A stretch of DNA of 7,101 nucleotides from Burkholderiaceae bacterium. Its GTDB lineage: Bacteria; Pseudomonadota; Gammaproteobacteria; Burkholderiales; Burkholderiaceae. A program made the translations under genes and the position numbers. Below the pieces are notes generated by a model. That model was not told the DNA's origin and made no database searches. It saw only the letters and a program-made list of their open reading frames with translations. The stretch covers positions 1 through 7,101 of the forward strand of contig JASLEM010000533.1 in assembly GCA_030151165.1 (NCBI GenBank), written 5' to 3'. Below, in pieces: positions 5,174-7,101 of the stretch; within the stretch, counting starts at the first letter, position 1, and each line of letters opens with the position of its first letter.

Positions 5174-5836
5174 ATGAACCTCCAGACCCCGATCCAAGCC
5201 CGAACCGACGCCCACCCGACCCGCCGCCATCCGCTGGCCAGCGTCGCCCTCGCCGGCGCGCTGGCCGTCGCCGCGCTCGGCCCGCTGCAGGGCTGCGTGC
5301 TGCTGCTGGGCGCCGGCGCCGTGGGCGGCGGCCTCGTCTTCACCGACCGCCGCACCTCGGGCACGCAGCTGGACGACCAGTCGATCGAGCTGAAGTCCGG
5401 CCCGCGCGTGCGCGACGTCCTGGGCAACACCGGCCACGTGAACGTGACCAGCTACAACCGCGTCGTGCTGATCACCGGCGAGGTGGCGACGGAAGACGAC
5501 AAGGCGAAGGTGCAGAAGACGGTCTCGGAGATCGAGAACGTCAACACGGTCGACAACGAGCTGGAGGTCGGCTTCACGAGCTCGCTCAGCTCGCGCTCGA
5601 ACGACACGATCATCACCGGCAAGGTCAAGAGCGCGCTGGTCGACGCGAAGGACATCCAGGCGACGGCCGTCAAGGTCGTGACCGAGCGCCAGATCGTCTA
5701 CCTGATGGGCCGCGTGACCGAGCGCGAGGCCACGCGCGCGGCGGACGTCGCACGCAACGTCGGCGGCGTGGCGAAGGTCGTGCGCGTCTTCGACATCCTG
5801 ACCGAAGAACAGCTCGGCAACCTGACGAACCATTGA
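5174..5836 (+). CDS. dolP: BON-domain outer-membrane lipoprotein, DolP (YraP) family
   Basis: DolP is an outer-membrane lipoprotein with two BON domains. In E. coli it binds anionic phospholipid at the division site and supports envelope integrity and BAM function. This 220-residue product has a 40-residue signal peptide: a basic/polar N-region, the hydrophobic core LASVALAGALAVAALG, and the lipobox LQGC with Cys41 as the acylation site (E. coli DolP has LLQGCV). A Gly-rich linker leads to TSGTQLDDQSIELK (61-74). BON1 covers about 68-135 (VNVTSYNRVVLITGEV at 89-104) and BON2 about 144-212 (VKVVTERQIVYLMGRVTEREATRAADVA). The ATG at 5174 follows the diaA stop by 10 bases with no obvious ribosome binding site, suggesting translational coupling. 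An in-frame ATG at 5153, overlapping diaA, would add seven residues. The gene converges on the dehydrogenase. Confidence 0.94.
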   Translation: MNLQTPIQARTDAHPTRRHPLASVALAGALAVAALGPLQGCVLLLGAGAVGGGLVFTDRRTSGTQLDDQSIELKSGPRVRDVLGNTGHVNVTSYNRVVLITGEVATEDDKAKVQKTVSEIENVNTVDNELEVGFTSSLSSRSNDTIITGKVKSALVDAKDIQATAVKVVTERQIVYLMGRVTEREATRAADVARNVGGVAKVVRVFDILTEEQLGNLTNH

Positions 5837-5843
5837 GCCGCGA

Positions 5844-5859
5844 CCGGGCCGCGGCCCGG
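5844..5859. terminator. Possible bidirectional hairpin between convergent genes
   Basis: The perfect 16-base palindrome CCGGGCCGCGGCCCGG lies in the 28-base gap between the stops of dolP and the dehydrogenase. It could fold into a 6-bp all-GC stem with a four-base loop on either strand. No T tract follows in either direction, so factor-independent termination is doubtful. Confidence 0.4.
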
Positions 5860-5864
5860 CGCGC

Positions 5865-6758
5865 TCACTTGTTCAGCAGCTTGATCAGGCTCGAGGTGTC
5901 CCAGCGGCCGCCGCCGCGGTTCTGCAGCTCGGCGTAGAACTGGTCGATCAGCGCGGTGCCCGGCAGGCGGGCGCCGTTGCGACGTGCCTCGTCGAGCACC
6001 AGCCCGAGATCCTTGCGCATCCAGTCGACGGCGAAGCCGAAGTCGAACTTGTCCTCGACCATCGTCTTGCCGCGGTTGTCCATCTGCCAGCTCTGCGCGG
6101 CGCCCTTGCCGATGACGTCGAGCACGGCGGGCATGTCGAGGCCGGCCTTGGCGCCGAAGGCCACGGCCTCGGCCAGACCCTGCACGAGGCCGGCGATGCA
6201 GATCTGGTTGACCATCTTGGCCAGCTGGCCGGAGCCGCTGTCGCCGAGCCGCGTGATCGCGCGCGAGAAGGCCATCGCGACCGGCTTCATCGACTCGAAC
6301 GGCGCGGCGTCGCCGCCGCACATCACGGTCAGCAGGCCGTTGATCGCACCCGCCTCGCCGCCGGAGACCGGCGCGTCGATGAAGTGCAGGCCGCGCATCT
6401 TGGCCTTGTTGTGCAGCTCGCGGGCGACGTCGGCCGACGCGGTCGTGTGGTCGACCAGCACCGCGCCGCGCGCCATGCCGGCGAAGGCGCCGTCGTCGCC
6501 GGTGACGACCGAGCGCAGGTCGGCGTCGTTGCCGACGCAGGAGAACACGAAGTCCGCGCCTTCGGCCGCCTCGCGCGGCGTGGCCGCGGCCGCGCCGCCG
6601 TGCTTCTCGACCCAGGCCTGCGCCTTGGCGGCGGTGCGGTTGTAGACCGTCACCTGGTGCCCCGCGGCCTGCAGGTGCCCGGCCATCGGCCCGCCCATCA
6701 CGCCGAGGCCGAGGAAGGCCACCTTGCGCGGCGCGGTGGGTTCGTACGTCTTTGCCAT
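5865..6758 (-). CDS. NAD(P)-dependent beta-hydroxyacid dehydrogenase (HIBADH/GLYR family)
   Basis: The 297-residue protein belongs to the 3-hydroxyisobutyrate / tartronate-semialdehyde / glyoxylate-succinic semialdehyde reductase family. These enzymes interconvert a beta-hydroxyacid and its oxo form using NAD(P). The N-terminal Rossmann fold shows GLGVMGGPMA (17-26) and ends its second strand with YNRT (39-42); Arg41 suggests a preference for NADP. The substrate loop is DAPVSGGEAGA (128-138). The catalytic Lys181 lies in GSGQLAKMVNQ (175-185), and KDL (249-251) belongs to the C-terminal helical domain. The substrate cannot be read from sequence; the form resembles the GLYR/GarR branch more than valine-pathway MmsB. 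The ATG at 6758 gives the standard length, with only a weak ribosome binding site. The gene starts 17 bases after the pilU stop on the same strand, so the two are probably cotranscribed, although no functional link to pili is known. Confidence 0.9.
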   Translation of the reverse strand: MAKTYEPTAPRKVAFLGLGVMGGPMAGHLQAAGHQVTVYNRTAAKAQAWVEKHGGAAAATPREAAEGADFVFSCVGNDADLRSVVTGDDGAFAGMARGAVLVDHTTASADVARELHNKAKMRGLHFIDAPVSGGEAGAINGLLTVMCGGDAAPFESMKPVAMAFSRAITRLGDSGSGQLAKMVNQICIAGLVQGLAEAVAFGAKAGLDMPAVLDVIGKGAAQSWQMDNRGKTMVEDKFDFGFAVDWMRKDLGLVLDEARRNGARLPGTALIDQFYAELQNRGGGRWDTSSLIKLLNK

Positions 6759-6775
6759 GTCTCGATTTTTCCGGG

Positions 6776-7101
6776 TCAGATGATCGACATGTGTTCGGTG
6801 CCGGCGGCCAAGTCGGTGACGCGCGAGCGCTCGCTGTCCAGCTTGATCTGCAGGCGCAGGTCGTTGACGGAGTCGGCGTTGCGCAGCGCGTCCTCGTAGG
6901 TCACGAGGTTGGCTTCGTAGAGGTCGAACAGGGCCTGGTCGAAGGTCTGCATGCCCAGTTCGCGCGAGCGCTTCATCAGGTCCTTGATCTCGCCCACCTT
7001 GCCCTGGAAGATCAGGTCGGCGATCAGCGGCGAGTTCAGCATGATCTCGACCGCCGGCACGCGCCCCTTGCCTTCCTGGCGCGGCAGCAGGCGCTGCGAG
7101 A
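6776..7101 (-). CDS. pilU: Type IV pilus retraction ATPase PilU, C-terminal part
   Basis: The last 107 codons of a PilT-type hexameric ATPase are present; the protein enters from the right edge. PilU assists PilT in depolymerising the pilus for twitching motility. The visible part begins SQRLLPRQEGKGRVPAVEIM, the sequence after the arginine-finger/His region of PilT-like ATPases. It continues through LNSPLIADLIFQGKVGEIKDLM and SRELGMQTFDQALFDLYEA, and ends in LRNADSVNDLRLQIKL and DLAAGTEHMSII. The NADSVNDLRLQIKL...AAGTEH ending is characteristic of PilU and distinguishes it from PilT, as I recall the families. Walker A and B lie outside the window. The GTG at 7060-7058 is an internal Val codon, not a start. 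Confidence 0.93.
   Translation of the reverse strand, partial: SQRLLPRQEGKGRVPAVEIMLNSPLIADLIFQGKVGEIKDLMKRSRELGMQTFDQALFDLYEANLVTYEDALRNADSVNDLRLQIKLDSERSRVTDLAAGTEHMSII

Noticed and set aside
3973..5430. Upstream in-frame extension of rsmI to an 821-codon ORF
   Set aside because: The extension is antisense to yraN, diaA and the start of dolP, and the family length is reached from the GTG at 3972.
5168..5833. Minus-strand ORF of 221 codons opposite dolP
   Set aside because: It is antisense to a well-supported lipoprotein gene and made of Arg/Ala/Asp/Val/His low-complexity sequence.
5956..6899. Plus-strand ORFs opposite the dehydrogenase and pilU end
   Set aside because: They are shadow frames of conserved minus-strand genes, with no recognisable domain.
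6776..7060. A separate 94-codon gene starting at GTG 7060
   Set aside because: The frame continues to the window edge with residues that match PilU, so the GTG is an internal Val codon.
1..7101. Search for tRNA, rRNA, CRISPR arrays, insertion sequences or phage genes
   Set aside because: No such sequences were seen by reading; all sizeable stretches are explained by core genes, and the gaps are below 180 bases.

Overview
The window is GC-rich chromosomal DNA from a betaproteobacterium, most likely of the order Burkholderiales. The evidence is the very high GC at third codon positions, the close matches to housekeeping proteins I know from that group, and the rsmI / yraN / diaA / dolP neighbourhood. 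No genus can be named from sequence reading alone. There are no phage, transposon, CRISPR or tRNA/rRNA features. The coding density is that of a core genome and the longest gene-free stretch is about 175 bases.

Layout from left to right. (1) Minus strand, 1-860: the N-terminal 216 codons of a type I DAHP synthase (aroG, entry enzyme of aromatic amino acid synthesis), cut by the window edge. Upstream of it, on the same strand, is a 26-codon ORF with seven aromatic codons in an eight-codon run (FFFSYFWF). It is followed by a perfect 8-bp GC-rich hairpin with an eight-U tract, and then by the aroG ribosome binding site and start. This is the architecture of a ribosome-mediated transcription attenuator, and it is the most interesting thing in the window. 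An extended -10 box lies so close to the leader ATG that the transcript may be leaderless. (2) 912-981: a palindromic repeat pair of REP/BIME type between the attenuator and tldD. (3) 987-2450, minus: tldD, complete, with its metalloprotease motif. (4) 2626-2940, plus: a small exported protein of unknown function, divergent from tldD. The spacer between them carries a 10-bp interrupted dyad. (5) 2965-3972, minus: rsmI (16S rRNA 2'-O-methyltransferase), starting 6 bp from the divergent yraN. (6) 3979-5836, plus: yraN (nuclease-like UPF0102), diaA-like SIS protein and dolP-like BON lipoprotein. With rsmI they reproduce the E. coli yraL / yraN / yraO / yraP order, without lpoA. (7) 5865-6758, minus: a beta-hydroxyacid dehydrogenase of the HIBADH/GLYR family. 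(8) 6776-7101, minus: the C-terminal end of PilU, the type IV pilus retraction ATPase, which is 17 bp upstream of the dehydrogenase and probably cotranscribed with it.

How they fit together: most genes are independent housekeeping functions. The one clear regulatory circuit is the aroG attenuator. Shortage of charged tRNA-Phe (and, with fewer codons, tRNA-Tyr or tRNA-Trp) should stall the leader ribosome, prevent terminator formation and let transcription reach aroG. The rsmI/yraN/diaA/dolP group combines ribosome modification, a nuclease-like protein, a replication-initiation regulator homologue and an outer-membrane quality-control lipoprotein. Its conserved order suggests shared ancestry rather than one pathway.
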